Positions 38,965 to 50,652 of a stretch of DNA of 64,000 bases are shown piece after piece. Below the pieces are notes generated by a model. The model was not told the DNA's origin. It did no database searches and saw only the letters and a list, made by a program, of their open reading frames with translations. The stretch's first letter is position 1; the number at the start of each line of letters is the position of its first letter. The position numbers and the translations under genes were made by a program. The stretch comes from Phoebastria nigripes (lineage: Eukaryota; Chordata; Aves; Procellariiformes; Diomedeidae): NCBI GenBank assembly GCA_035582835.1, contig JAYKAV010003357.1:7176-71175 (forward strand), given 5' to 3'.

Positions 38965-38969
38965 ATCCC

Positions 38970-39559
38970 TGTTGTGGTTTAACCCTGGCAGCACCTAAAC
39001 ACCATGCAGCCGCTCGCTTACCCCCCCACTCCGGTGGGATGGGGGAGAGGATCGGGAGGGCACGAGTAGGAAAACTCACGGGTTGAGATAAAAACAGTTT
39101 AATAATTGAAATAAAACAAAGTAGAACAGTAATAATAACAGTGGTAACAACAACAACAATAAAATATACAAAACAGGCGATGCACAATGCAACTGCTCAC
39201 CACCCGCCGAACTGACGCGTTGCCAAACCGACACGTGCCCAAAAAACGTGCTAGCCCGTCCCGGAACCCCGACCCCCCCCCCCGCTACACTTAGTTTTTA
39301 TACTGACCATGACATCGCATGGTATGGAATACCCCATTGGCCAGCTGGGTCAACCGCCCTGGCTATGCTCCTCCCACCAGCTTCCCATGCACCTGGCAGG
39401 CCATGGGAGGCCAAAAAGTGCCCAGTGCAAGCACCACCCAGCAACACACAAAAACATCAATGGGCCATCAACGCTCCTATTATACCAAACCCAAAACACA
39501 GCACACCCTCCCCAGCTACTAGGAAGAAAGTTAACTCTGTCCCAGCCGGAACCAGGACA
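38970..39559 (-). mobile_element. Nested solo LTR, family A relative (LTR-B)
   Basis: A 590-bp LTR with exact 5-bp target duplications ATCCC (38965-38969 and 39560-39564). The + strand reads TGTTGTGGTTTAACCCTGG at the left and GGAACCAGGACA at the right. It shares the termini of LTR-A but has its own middle, including TATAAAAA on the minus strand near 39296-39302. It lies inside gag and is therefore younger than the provirus around it. Confidence 0.88.
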
Positions 39560-39564
39560 ATCCC

Positions 39565-40093
39565 TTACTAAATGAGCTGACTTCCACTTCCATTGTTTCT
39601 TTTTAGTAATAGGGGTGACTGATAATAGTGTCTTGTTTAGCCATAGTGTCTGTTGGTATGTTTTCCCTCTCTTCTTCCTGAGGGTGCTGCATAATATCGA
39701 GCAGTGTTTGGTAGATGCTGGCCAGGGCCTAGCACAGTGCGGTAAGTTGTGCCTCTTTGGAATAGCCACAGCATTTTTTTTTCAAGCATTCTATCACTTC
39801 ATGAGGATCCTGCAGTTGTTTGGGAGTGAAGTTCCAGACCATTGGAGGTGAGAAGTTCTCTAGATACCTGTCCATATTCTCCACATGCCTTGCCACCTGT
39901 GACCATACTCTCGCAGAGCCTGGGTCATATTCCTAAATTGCTTGTTAACCTTAGACAAAACCAAAGCAATATTCCTAAGAAATACCAATAGAATTATTTT
40001 AACTACCCAAGGATGTTCAAGATACTTAGAAGTTACTGTAACGAGAGAGAAAACATCACAAAAAAAGGTAGCAAAGGTGTATTTCCTCCACAA
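39565..40093 (-). pseudogene. gag: Proviral gag, N-terminal part
   Basis: A first frame, 39860-40093, starts with Met at 40093 and runs 77 codons. It has a hydrophobic helix (VVKIILLVFLRNIALVL) followed by a basic, Trp-containing end (EYGHRWQGMWRIWTGI), which would fit a membrane-binding matrix region. A second frame follows from 39769 and runs into LTR-B. A stop or shift lies between them. Its place directly after the leader makes gag N-terminus the best reading, but I cannot support it by a family motif. Confidence 0.5.
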
Positions 40094-40474
40094 AAAACTT
40101 CTCAGAGGAAGAAGTATAATTGTTAATTGTCTCTGTGAGATGCTACCTGCAGTACAGTAATGGCTTTATACAGAGCCCAAATACCAGATTAAGCTCAAGG
40201 TCAGTATTTTAATAACAAATCTCCCAGGCAAAACATCACTACTCAGAGCACAGCAAACTGCAAAAGCCAATACCAATCTTTAATGTGTACGCCAAAAAAA
40301 AGAGCATGGCACAGATCAGATAGATAAACTAATATTGAGAACAGATGAATCAATATCATGACCTGCAACTATTAACAGATATAAATCCTTTCTAATATGC
40401 TCTGGTCAATCTGGTATTATCTGAAACCCTTCAAGCCCCACGTTGGGCACCCCACATTGGGCACCAAAAAGGAC
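40094..40474 (-). other. Proviral leader with primer-binding region
   Basis: About 380 bp between the 5' LTR and the first gag frame. The LTR-proximal end holds the primer-binding sequence (separate entry). No other feature is seen. Confidence 0.6.
40436..40466 (-). promoter_or_regulatory. tRNA-Lys-like primer-binding site, tandemly doubled
   Basis: The minus strand reads TGGTGCCCAATGTGGGG (40450-40466), eight bases from the 5' LTR. The 3' end of tRNA-Lys(CUU) is expected to give TGGCGCCCAACGTGGGG, two changes away. A 14-bp unit is repeated in tandem on the + strand, CCCCACGTTGGGCA (40436-40449) then CCCCACATTGGGCA (40450-40463). The inner copy matches the tRNA better over its length but lacks the leading TGG. 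Confidence 0.65.
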
Positions 40475-41092
40475 TGTCGTGGTTTAACCCCAGCCGGCAA
40501 CTAAGCACCACACAGCCGCTTGCTCACTCCCCAACTCCAGCAGGATGGGGGAATAGAATTGGAAGGGTAAAAGTGAGAAAACTCATGGGTTGAGATAAGA
40601 ACAGTTTAATAATTGAAATAATAATAATAATAATAAAAAATAATAATAATAATAATAAAAAATTGTAATGAAAAGAAAAATAACAAAGAGAGAGAAATAA
40701 AACTCAAGAAAAACAAGTGATGCAAATGAAAACAATTGCTCACCACCAACCAATAAATGCCCAGCCAGTCCCCAAGCAGCGGCCTCCTGGCCAACCTTCC
40801 CCCTAGTTTTATTGCTGAGCACGATGTCACGTGGTATGGAATATCCCTTTGGTCAGTGGGGTCAGCTCTCCCAGCTGTGTCCCCTCCCAACTTCTTGTGC
40901 ACCCCCAGCCTACTTGCTGGTGGGGTGGGGTGGGGTGAGAAGCAGAAAAGGCCTTGACTCTGTGTAAGCACTGCTCAGCAGTAATGAAAACATCCCTGTG
41001 TTATCAACACTGTTTCCAGCACAAACCCAAACCATAGCCCCATACTAGCTACTATGAAGAAAATTAACTTTACCCCAGCCAAAGCTAGCAGA
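40475..41092 (-). mobile_element. 5' LTR of the provirus (family A subfamily)
   Basis: 618 bp on the + strand, TGTCGTGGTTTAACCCC to AAAGCTAGCAGA. It pairs with 32239-32847: same middle with GGGGTGGGGTGGGGTGAG and the segment GCACTGCTCAGCAGTA. The outer terminal CA of the + strand has become GA, while the target duplication GAGGG directly beyond it is intact. An interrupted (AAT)n tract lies at 40616-40662. Confidence 0.9.
40616..40662. repeat. Interrupted (AAT)n microsatellite in 5' LTR
   Basis: Two AAT runs separated by an A-run. It is the counterpart of 32390-32417 in the other LTR. Confidence 0.85.
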
Positions 41093-41097
41093 GAGGG

Positions 41098-44000
41098 TTA
41101 AAGTTTGATCTGAGCTCTGCCATTTGAAAGTTTTAGTCCTTGACTCGAATTCATGTCTCATTAAGGTCACTTTTTGTGGATTAGTGTGATCAGTATAAGG
41201 ACTGAATCAGAAGCTGTCTTCTTTGGTTCAAGAATTTTATCAGTATATCTAGAAAAAAAGGGATGCCAGATGTATGGGAAGAAAAAAAATAATATTTACA
41301 TTTAAATGTTAGGAACTCCAACATTATAGTGAGAGTATTCCCAAACAAATAACATATTGTTTTATGTTGTAGTAAAGATACTAGTAAATTAGAACATTTT
41401 ATTTTCAAAGATACCACTGTCCCCAAAGCCTCTAGTTTTCTCCCAAATTTAAGATATTCATAAACTAAGCAAGTAATTTTATGGATTGAAGGCTTCACTG
41501 GGACTCGGACAGAGAACAGATTCTCAGTCACAGAAGACAGATATTACAGAGAGAAATCCAATAGCCATAATTAAGACAGGATCATATCCTGGAAATAAAA
41601 TTCACAGCTAACATTGGAAAGAATAGACAGAAATCGGAAGTACATTTTTCCTTGATAGGAGATTGTTAAGTGTTAACAAACAAACAAAATTAACACCTAA
41701 ATTTTTGGATGCCACCAAACTCCACTGAAGTAAATGGAAATTGATCACAAATACCTCAGCCCTGCATTATTAGTCAGTTGAAGTTACGTTCTCAAGCAGG
41801 TGCAAGCTCAGTCTGCAGGAAATCATGGGATGTATAAGAGAGATAGAAGTCTTTGGCTAAGACCAGAGAAGAGAGTCTGGTCCCTTAGCACTGGAAGTCA
41901 GAAACCAAATGCCTGAACTTTCTAAAATAAAGTGCAAAGAACTTCTAAAAACTTAAAACACCTATTTGCCTTAGCTAAAACCTGCAAAGAACTAGCATTC
42001 ACAAACATTTTCAGAAAATTCCAGATAACATGCGCCAGCGGCATTGTTTCTCTCAAGTCAGCATGCTCAAACTGTATTTAACCAGACAGGTGTGCAAACT
42101 CCAGAATTTAAAACCTGACAGTGACATTTTGAACTTAGGAGTGTAACATAAAAGTCACAGCCAGAGGAAAACTCAGTTTATCTGGAGAAGTTCTTCAGTC
42201 CTCCCAGGTCTGAAGTCTCACAAATTATCTATTTTTTTCAAGACTCCAGTTTTTATGCAAGATGTTTTTATTATTATTATTAATACAAAGCCAGATCTAA
42301 TAGGCATATGAGGAAGTAAATCCTTTTGTCTTTTCCAGTTGTTGCTCGCCCTTCGACCACAAGATAGCAGTGTTTTCCAATTCTTGCTGTTTGGAAACAT
42401 TCTTCAGCAAAGCCAAAGCAATTCTCATTTGAGAACCGCTGGATTCTTCAGAGGGAATGAATATTGAAAGTGATGCTAATCATACAATCCCTGCCTTCCT
42501 GTACTCCCCCAAATATGTTTTGGTATCTATCATAGCAGGAGTTTATCATAGTTCACTGTAGCAAAGAAGCAGTTAAAAAAGAAAGCCTTTCAGTAAATAC
42601 TACAAAAGTAACTTCAGAGAAACTTGCTCACTGTGAGAAATACTTCTGTCCTCTCCCGTGTTCCTTCTGCTCTTTTTCAGTCTTATGTTCACGATTTCCC
42701 TGAAAAGTTCAGTCACAAACGCAGGTTCAACAAAAAGTATTGAAATAAAAGCACCAGAAAGGATTTACTGTAGCTGAGAGGTCAAATTTATCAGTAAATA
42801 GCCCATATGCATTTCTAGTACCGGCACTGACTCAGGAAAGTAGGAAGGTGAACTCCCTCTCTCTTTTCCTCTGTCTCCTCTGTCTTTTCTCCCTCCCCCC
42901 CCACCTTTTTTTTTTTTTTTTAGTATTTTATGTATTTAAAGTATTTATGTTCATGAACAGAGAAGTTAAAGATTTCTTTAGGGCTAGGAAAAAAAAAACC
43001 ACAACAGTTTAATAAAAGAGACTTTTCAAATGTCTAGAAGCATCATATACCTACTACTGTATGTGCCCACTGGCATTTATTCTGCTCAGGTCTTAGGGAC
43101 CTAAATACACAACTCCTTCCCATGTTAGGGTTGTGCTTTGGAGAGGCTGGTTACTACAATAGCAATAGCAGGGGTAGTCATATTGCCTAACTTAAGGCAC
43201 AGACTTTCAAGAACCACTTTGATATTTAATAAAGACAGACAGTTCCAAGGAGAAAAATCAGAGCATCTGCTTTAGATTCACATTCCAGATCACCTTACAG
43301 AGAAGTATCTCTTACTTTCTTTCCATTCTCTATTAAAAAAAAAAAAACAGAGAGAGTACAGTTATCTGACTGAGGCTAAGTGCATAAGCAGCATAAACTC
43401 TTTCTTCCTCTTAGATCAAGACTGAAGAACTTCAGTAATTGTTTATGAATTTCTGGAAATCTTCTTACAGCTCTAGAGACCTGATTTTCAGGAGAAAGAA
43501 GTGCTTACAGCTACCATATAAAATGTCCATACAAAGGTGTCTGTTAACTCTGGAACTAGAAGCCGCAAAGCCCCTTCAATGGGCTTCCTCAGTATTTCCT
43601 TTTGAGGCTGTTCCCTTTGCATAAATTATTAAACATTTTCCAGATCAGGGACTGGAACCCAGGTGTCTTAACCCACAGGCTAAAATGTTATTCACATCTC
43701 ACACTGTCTGCTTTAATGAACATTGAAGTATTGTGTGCAAAATGGAAGAGTGCCACACAGGAGATACTTGAGGAGATACACCATTGATACCCTGTAGCCC
43801 AGTGACTATAACGCTTACGTAAAAAAGCACATCCAAATTCACTTTCAGTTTATGCCTACTTTCTCAAACTCGTGGAGATGCTAAATGGGAGTAACCAGTA
43901 TAACCTGTGTTAACTGGCCTTTAATTTTCTTTGTTTTTCTTACAAGTCTCTCTAACAAAATATTGCATTTTGGCAAATATAACATTTGACACAAAAGGAG

Positions 44001-45383
44001 ATTCTAGCCTATTTATTTAAATGGGAAGCAGCATGCACCGCAGAGCATAAGTGTGCTCTTGTTAGTCATGACCACTCAAACAAACAAACAGAAATGGTCT
44101 GATTTAAATAAAATAGTTTCAAAGAAAATCTTCACGCTATATTTAATGATCTGTACAGAAGAATTTCCTTATATATTCCTAACATATATATATTACTATA
44201 AGATATAAAGAAATAAAGACATAGTGAAGCAAATGCATATTAAATAAAACTGTACTAAATATGGAAAAAAAACCCACACAGTGAAAGGATGATTTCTACT
44301 CATTCCAAAACTGAAGTCAGGCTGAAAGAAGAAAGGAGAGCTCAGATTTTCATTTGTAATGTTTATACATTGCTAAGGAAACCATATACAACAATCTAGA
44401 ATTACAACATTTCCAAGATCAAGTTTATGATTATACAAATATATGTAAATATTTTTATACTTACAAAGCTTTCTAAAATACTACTTTTTGTATTTACATC
44501 AATCTAACCCAGTGGGTAGTTTCAATTTACAACAAAGAAATNCATTCATTGTGTAACCACATAAAAAAAAGTAACATTCCACAGGCCTTTTCTTTCACGT
44601 TTCTAGTTTAAGAGTCTTTTATTATGTAACTGAAGACTTAAAATATTAGTTGACCCTATTCTGCATTTGGAGAGGAAAAAGGCAGCACATGGAGAGTTAA
44701 TCCTTTTTCCATCTGAGACACAAGTGACTGCATAATTAGTTACACCCATGCTTTCACTTATGCATGTGATTGGAAACAACTGGCTCTCCCATTTCACCAA
44801 TGAAAGGCTTCCACATTAATTTATAATGCAAACAAGTGTGTGTGAGAGCATGATCACTCATTCTTCCATGCTAGATTTATTACACATGCAGTCATTAATA
44901 GATCTTTGCTATTTGTTCTCCTTTATCTTAATGGATATTCTTTACATTAAAATATATTTTAGGATTTGATTACTTTAATTTTACATTGCAGCTTAAAATT
45001 TTTAAGTTTAGTTTAACAAAAGAAAAAAAAATTGCTAGTCAGAAATCTACTCAGGCTGTCGTTTTTTGCCAAACGTTTTCTGTTGTGATTCCAAGCAGTT
45101 CCTAACAGCAAGCTAAAGGCAGAACCAAGTGTAAGTCAACCACTGTAAGCAACAGTTTAATAATATTTTGAAGATGCAATTTCTTAAGTTAGCAGCACAA
45201 TGGCTTTTAAGCAGTTGCTGTCTTGAAACAGTTTCTTTGAAACAAGTGCAAAATGCCGTACCTGGGAAAGTCACGAGCACAAAAGCAGCAAGAGACTCCA
45301 GGGAAGAAGTAAACAATAAATTTTCTTTAGGTTCCTGCCATACAATAGTTGTTCATTGTTTATGGTTATTTATTATTGTGTAA
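41098..45383. other. AT-rich unique DNA
   Basis: About 4.3 kb with no recognised gene. A possible fragment of an ancient SINE lies at 43641-43700 (GGGACTGGAACCCAGGTGTC resembles the 3' part of MIR). A C-run followed by a T-run is at about 42894-42920, A-runs at about 42988-42998 and 43335-43347, and a TA-rich patch at about 44185-44215. Confidence 0.55.
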
Positions 45384-45476
45384 ATGTCAGCTCTTTGGGA
45401 GGGACTGCACCTACCACAATAGAACTAGATCTGTCATGGGGTACCGTTATCCATTCTTAATAAACAACAACTGCTA
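45384..45476 (+). mobile_element. Probable ancient CR1/L3-type LINE 3' end
   Basis: AGCTCTTTGGGAGGGACTG is followed by CACCTACCACAATAG, then CATGGGGTACCGTTATCCA and AATAAACAACAA. This is the order seen in old amniote repeats whose 3' end reads GCTCTTTGGGGCAGGGACTG, then CACCTAGCACAATGGGG, then an AATAA-rich tail. About 25 bp of the usual middle appears deleted. The match is from memory, not an alignment. Confidence 0.4.
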
Positions 45477-48400
45477 AGCAAACTAAGCATGAACTCCCCC
45501 TCCACAGTTATATCAATCAAACTGACAGCAGATAGGTACGAGAAATTCTGCCTCTGTCTGCCGGGAAAGAGGACAAGTACTAATTTCCAGGTATCCTCTT
45601 ACCTGATTTTTATCAGCAGCTACGGAATATTTAAAAGTATTTGTTGTTCCTCAAAAGTCACAAATTGTCACTGATCCCTGTACAGACTGACTCTGATGAC
45701 AATGCTTTACAGAGAAAGATGATACTATATATTTTTAACTACTGCCATGCCACTTTTGCTTTTCTTTGCTTCTTAAAGGCCAATTGCACAGTGCGCGGGA
45801 ACTTTTTTTCTTCTACTGGTTCATTTTCTTTCTAATATCCTTTTACTGTATTTCCATAAAACACTTGAAAGCACATTCACTTTTTCTCTTCTACTTCTTC
45901 ATATCTAAAAGTTGTAGGTGATAAGTTATTATTACCTGATTCTCTGCTCTGGGTTCAGATATTAAGCAGTTCACCCTAAAACAATTTACTTTCTCTTTTG
46001 ACATTGTATGTTCTACTACTATTCTTTCACTAAAAGGCTTGCCTCCAGCAAAATGCAGTAATCCTTCTCCTTTCCATTTCACAATGGGTGACTTTGGTAT
46101 GATCCTATCAGTGGGTCTTACACATTACAATCCTAACCATCTAACTCTCTCATCCTCTAGAGACTTGAGGCTCTTCGCTAAACGTTTCACCCCTGGGCTC
46201 AGGCCCCTTAAAGCTAGGCATGGTAAGACTGAAGCAGTAATTCTATAATGGAGAAGCTGTGGCTGCATTTTGAGCTTACGGAGTTCCCACCATAGCACAT
46301 CTCCTATGTTGTGCCAGTACAGCTGTTTGTAGACCTATTCTCTGACTCAAAAAATTGAATTAATCCATGCATATATATATATTTATACATAGATATATAT
46401 AGATACCCATGCATATACACACAATGATATGATGGAGAGAGGCAGGTCTTCCTTAAAATAGCACTGCTTCCAAAGCTCTCATATCCCAAATAATGGAACT
46501 ACAGCCTGACCATCACTACATCTTAAATCATTTAGGATCTGGATCTAACATTCAGGACACCACACCTGTGAAGTCTTTGAAGCACAGTGTGGATCACACC
46601 TATTCCAAATTTAGACTGAAGTTTAGAGTCTCAGAACTCTATGTTTAGAAATACACTTCTGTGTATCACCTTATCTGAGAAATACTTCTTAGATAAATTA
46701 GACCTACTCCCTTCCCTATTGAGCCAATATATATTCAAAATAATTCCACTGGGAAAGGGCTAATCTTGCAAACTTTTACAAGTGTTTAATTTATTTCTGA
46801 GAGCAGTCCCACTGGAATCAATGGGAGTATTCATAGTAAAGTTAAATGCATGCAAAAAGTGCCTTACTCCGGAAAAATGGCATTCCAAAGCAGTTTTTAA
46901 ACCATTTTGCTTAATTCATGTTTAATCAGAGTGCTGTGGTTAAACTGTTTCTGTGATTTTTCTAATAACTGCATGCATGGACAAGGCCTCTATTTTGTAA
47001 CTTTTGATGTGTAACACTCTGTCGCCGCACAATGGGGAAGCTTTCTGCAAGCATGTGGTCCAGCTGCTCAAAACGCTTTTCCTGGGCTAGTTGTGCTATT
47101 CTGTTGTATTCCATTACATAATGCAGGCTCAGCCCAACTCCTCTCTGTCAATATTACAAGCCCAAAGAGATCCAGAGAAAGGATATACATTTAAGCAGGC
47201 AAAACACTGCACCTCATGGAAGCCTCTTCCTAGAGGAAAAACTGAGATTCCCAAGCAAAACTGTAACAGTCAATGCCACTAATAAAAATATTTCTTCCTT
47301 TTTCTTTTTAAGAAAACATTGCAGAGAAAAAATAATGGCCTTTCAAATATGTTTATTTCCTCAAGAAATATTTTACAGCTCCCTCCATTATCAACAAATG
47401 TGGAACTATTTTTGTCAGCCTGAGTTTATTGACAGTTTAAGGCTCACACCAATAACACTGTGAGTCACAAATTTGAAATAATGTTCTTTTTCCTTTTTAT
47501 CCTTTGAAAGCATGTTTTCAGAAAGCTTTCTTTTAAGTCAAGTGACAGAAGTAAAAAGCAGTCTAGTGGCAATTTCATTCCACTTTTAAGAGAAAAATGT
47601 TTTAGGAATTAGGGGGTTGTCTTCAGCACAGTGCTCAAACTACTGCCACAGCCGGCATGTGGCATGCCAAGATCAGCCAGCGCAGAGCCTGCTCCTGCCC
47701 CGGTCTGAGGAGGCCCCAGGAAAACTCTTTGCCAGCAGCAGAACCTGTGCTGGCAGGACAACCTGCTCCTGGCTGCTCCTGCCTGGGTGTGAGGAGCACC
47801 TGGGAGAAGTGGCTGGTCAGACTGTACACGTATTAATCTGCCGATTCATAAATCAGCTGTAAGTCAAATGCCACAGGGATGAGTCGTGGTGCTGAGAGGA
47901 AGAACTTCCTCTACCACAGGAATAAGGTTCAGTGGAAATATTAGATTTCAGTGGTCTGCTTCTTCCTGCAAGGTAGCTTAGCCATGTTCCACCAGTTTTA
48001 ATCAAGGCATCTCAGCAGCAGCAGCATCTCCAGTTGAAGGTAGATGGTTACTTTGCACGTGTATGGTTGCCGAGGCTGAAGTCTAGCACTGGAAGCCTAA
48101 AGTCCCAGGGACATTGTCTCTGCTCAGGCACACATACCAAAAAACATACAAATGCCCAGAGATTTTAGGTAGCAGTGTTGACCCAATAAATACTTTGCAG
48201 GAAGAAAAGAAATGAGTTTAATTCTTTGCATATCTTTTCAAATAATTGTCTTAATTTACATTACATCTTGTAATCTTAAAAAGGACAAAATATGCCTTAT
48301 GAAAAGTTGGTCTCAGCTTTGCAGATCTTTTGTCCTCTTCTGCTGTTCCCCACTTATATCTTCCTATTATTCCAATGATATTAAGGTGGTGAAGTTGTAT

Positions 48401-49249
48401 TTAACATGCAATAATATAAAGTATATGTCTTTCTCCTCTCTCTGTTATGAAAGTTTAAAAAAAATCAAATAACAGTTTTTGTTGTTGTTCTATATTTCTC
48501 TTGCAGTTTATACTGGAAAAGGATAGAATACAAAAAACTGAATAAAAATACTCAAGATAACAAAAATTTTTGCTTCATTAATATTCTGAATTTCTCTTCC
48601 CACAGCTGCAACCAGAATTTTTAATCCCAGAGAGCTATTTCAGTACAAAGTGCAGTAATTAGCTCATAAATTATCAGAAACAGATCTGTGCCCGGTGTTT
48701 TAGCCTTTAAAATAGTGGGGAAGAAGTGAGGTTTTTAAATACCATTTTTGCAAGCCTGCTAAGGAAAGATTTTTTGCTTATTTTTAAGGCAAATTTCCCT
48801 TACTGTGTGGTTTGTCTGTTTATGTTATTTTAAAAAGTTCAGGGGAATGGTAATGTGTGAAATAATTCTTACCAGGAAAGCAATTCCACTAAATTGTATA
48901 TTTAAATTAGATCTGTTTACTATCTTTTACTCCCCTTCAATTGAAACCAGACCCTCAACTCAGCTCCGCTGTAATTTGAATTAAAAACAATTTAAAATAA
49001 CCTTTCTGAATATTGAAGAATACTTCAAATGAGACACGCAAACAGAATATGTTAGAAGAAAAATAAAGCTGTGGCATTGAGCAAACAACTAGAAATTCCA
49101 GAATTAGATTGATCTGAAAAATTCATTTCACCTCACTTTTGAAGAGGTGTTAAGATAGATTTTTAATTACTTGATCACATATTATTCCTCCCTAGTCCCA
49201 ACACCTTCCTCAGCACAGCATGCTGTGGGGACCAGAAGAGTGCGTCACT
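45477..49249. other. Mostly unique DNA
   Basis: About 3.8 kb without a recognised gene. An AT/TA microsatellite-like patch lies at about 46373-46413. A short GC-rich segment at about 47640-47830 is open on both strands (81 codons on +, 64 on -) and is unrecognised. Confidence 0.55.
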
Positions 49250-49525
49250 GTGTCTCTTTTCCCCAAACTGTTCCAGTCTCTGATCCCACCCTGGCAGCTA
49301 ATTGATTCCGCTTGCTCTCATTACAGACTCTCCTTCCAGTCTCACTAAGTTTCTTGCCCTCATCGCCTTCTCCCATCAGGTCTTTTGTCTCAAATAGATT
49401 GTCACAGAGACACAGAAGGCCTGAAAGCCAACTTTACCTGTAAGAATCAATGTCAGAAAGCATGGAGCACTTCAGCTTTTTTCATGTCCTTTTTGACAAG
49501 GGTCCCCCATTTTCCTTGCTGTTAC
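49250..49525 (-). mobile_element. CR1-like LINE, ORF2 linker part (downstream of LTR-D insert)
   Basis: The minus strand encodes DMKKAEVLHAF (49456-49488), the same conserved block as KAEVLN in CR1 ORF2. It continues the LINE that is interrupted by LTR-D at 49526. The frame is broken and homology fades toward 49250. The reverse transcriptase that should come next is missing. Confidence 0.7.
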
Positions 49526-50652
49526 TGTGGTGGCTTGACCTTGGCTGGATGCCAGGTGCCCACCAAGCTGATCTGTTGCCCCCTCCTCAACTGGACAGGG
49601 GGGAAAAATACAATGAAAGGCTCGTGTGTCGAGATAAGGACAGGGAGAGATCACTCCGCAACTGCCGTCACAGGCAAAACAGACTCAACTTGGGGAAATT
49701 AATTTAATTTATTAGCAATCAAAAGTCAGAGTAGGGTAATGAGAAATAAAAACAAATCTTAAAACACCTTCCCCCCACCCCTCCCTTCTTCCCAGGCTCA
49801 ACTTTACTCCCGATTTCTCTACATCGTCCGCCCGCACGGCACAGGGGGACGGGAAATGGGGGTTGCAGTCAGTTCATCACACGTTATCTCTGCTGCTCTT
49901 TCCTCCTCACTCTCTTCCCCTGCTCCAGCATCGGGTCCCTCCNACGGGAGACAGTCCTCCATGAACTTCTCCAATGTGGGTTCTTTCCATGGGCTGCAGT
50001 TCTTCACAAACTGCTCCAGCGTGGGTCCCTCCCACGGGGTGCAGTCCTTCAGGAACAGACTGCTCCAGCGTGGGTCCCCCACGGGGTCACAAGTCCTGCC
50101 AGCAAACCTGCTCCAGCGTGGGCTTCTCTCTCCATGGGTCCACAGGCCCTGCCAGGAGCCTGCTCCAGCGCAGGCTTCCCATGGGGTCACAGCCTCCTTT
50201 GGGTGCATCCCCCTNCTCTGGNGTGGGGTCCTCCATGGGCTGCAGGTGGATATCTGCTCCACTGTGGACCTCCATGNGCTGCAGGGGGACAGCCTGCCTC
50301 ACCATGGTCTTCACCATGGGCTGCAGGGGAATCTCTGCTCCGGCACCTGCAGCACCTCCTCCCCCTCCTTCTTCACTGACCTTGGTGTCCGCAGAGTTGT
50401 TTCTCTTACATATTCTCACTCCTCTCTCCTGGCTGCTGTTGCACAGCAGCTTTTTTTCCCCCTTCTTAAATATGTTACCCCAGAGGCGCTACCACTGTCT
50501 CTGGTGGGCTCGGCCTTGGCCAGCGGCGGGTCCATCTTGGAGCTGGCTGGCACTGGCTTTATTGGACATGGGGGCAGCTTCTAGCGTCTTCTCACAGAAG
50601 CCACCCCTGAAGCTCCCCTGCTACCAAAACCTTCCCACACAAACCCAATACA
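49526..50652 (-). mobile_element. Solo LTR, family D (copy 2)
   Basis: 1,127 bp, reverse orientation to copy 1. The + strand opens TGTGGTGGCTTGACC and ends CACAAACCCAATACA. The minus strand carries AATAAA (49708-49713) and a TATA-like AACATATTTAAG (about 50464-50475). It contains the same minisatellite and long open frames (242 codons on + at 49856-50584, 147 on - at 49819-50262), with several ambiguous bases. It is inserted in a CR1-like LINE. Flanks are GTTAC and TGTAG, so I see no clean target duplication. Confidence 0.8.

Larger units (their letters stand above)
32239..41092 (-). mobile_element. Endogenous retrovirus, full-length but defective
   Basis: An 8.85-kb minus-strand provirus. 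It is bounded by 5-bp target duplications GAGGG (32234-32238 and 41093-41097). In sense order it has a 5' LTR (40475-41092), leader with primer-binding sequence, gag, protease, reverse transcriptase/RNase H, integrase, a polypurine tract and a 3' LTR (32239-32847). The two LTRs belong to one subfamily and differ at about 5% of sites by eye. No env is visible. Two later LTR insertions interrupt gag. All frames carry stops or shifts, so it cannot make its proteins. A 5-bp duplication and absence of env suggest an ERV-L-like element, while the tRNA-Lys-like primer site is more usual in class II. Class is therefore left open. Confidence 0.9.
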
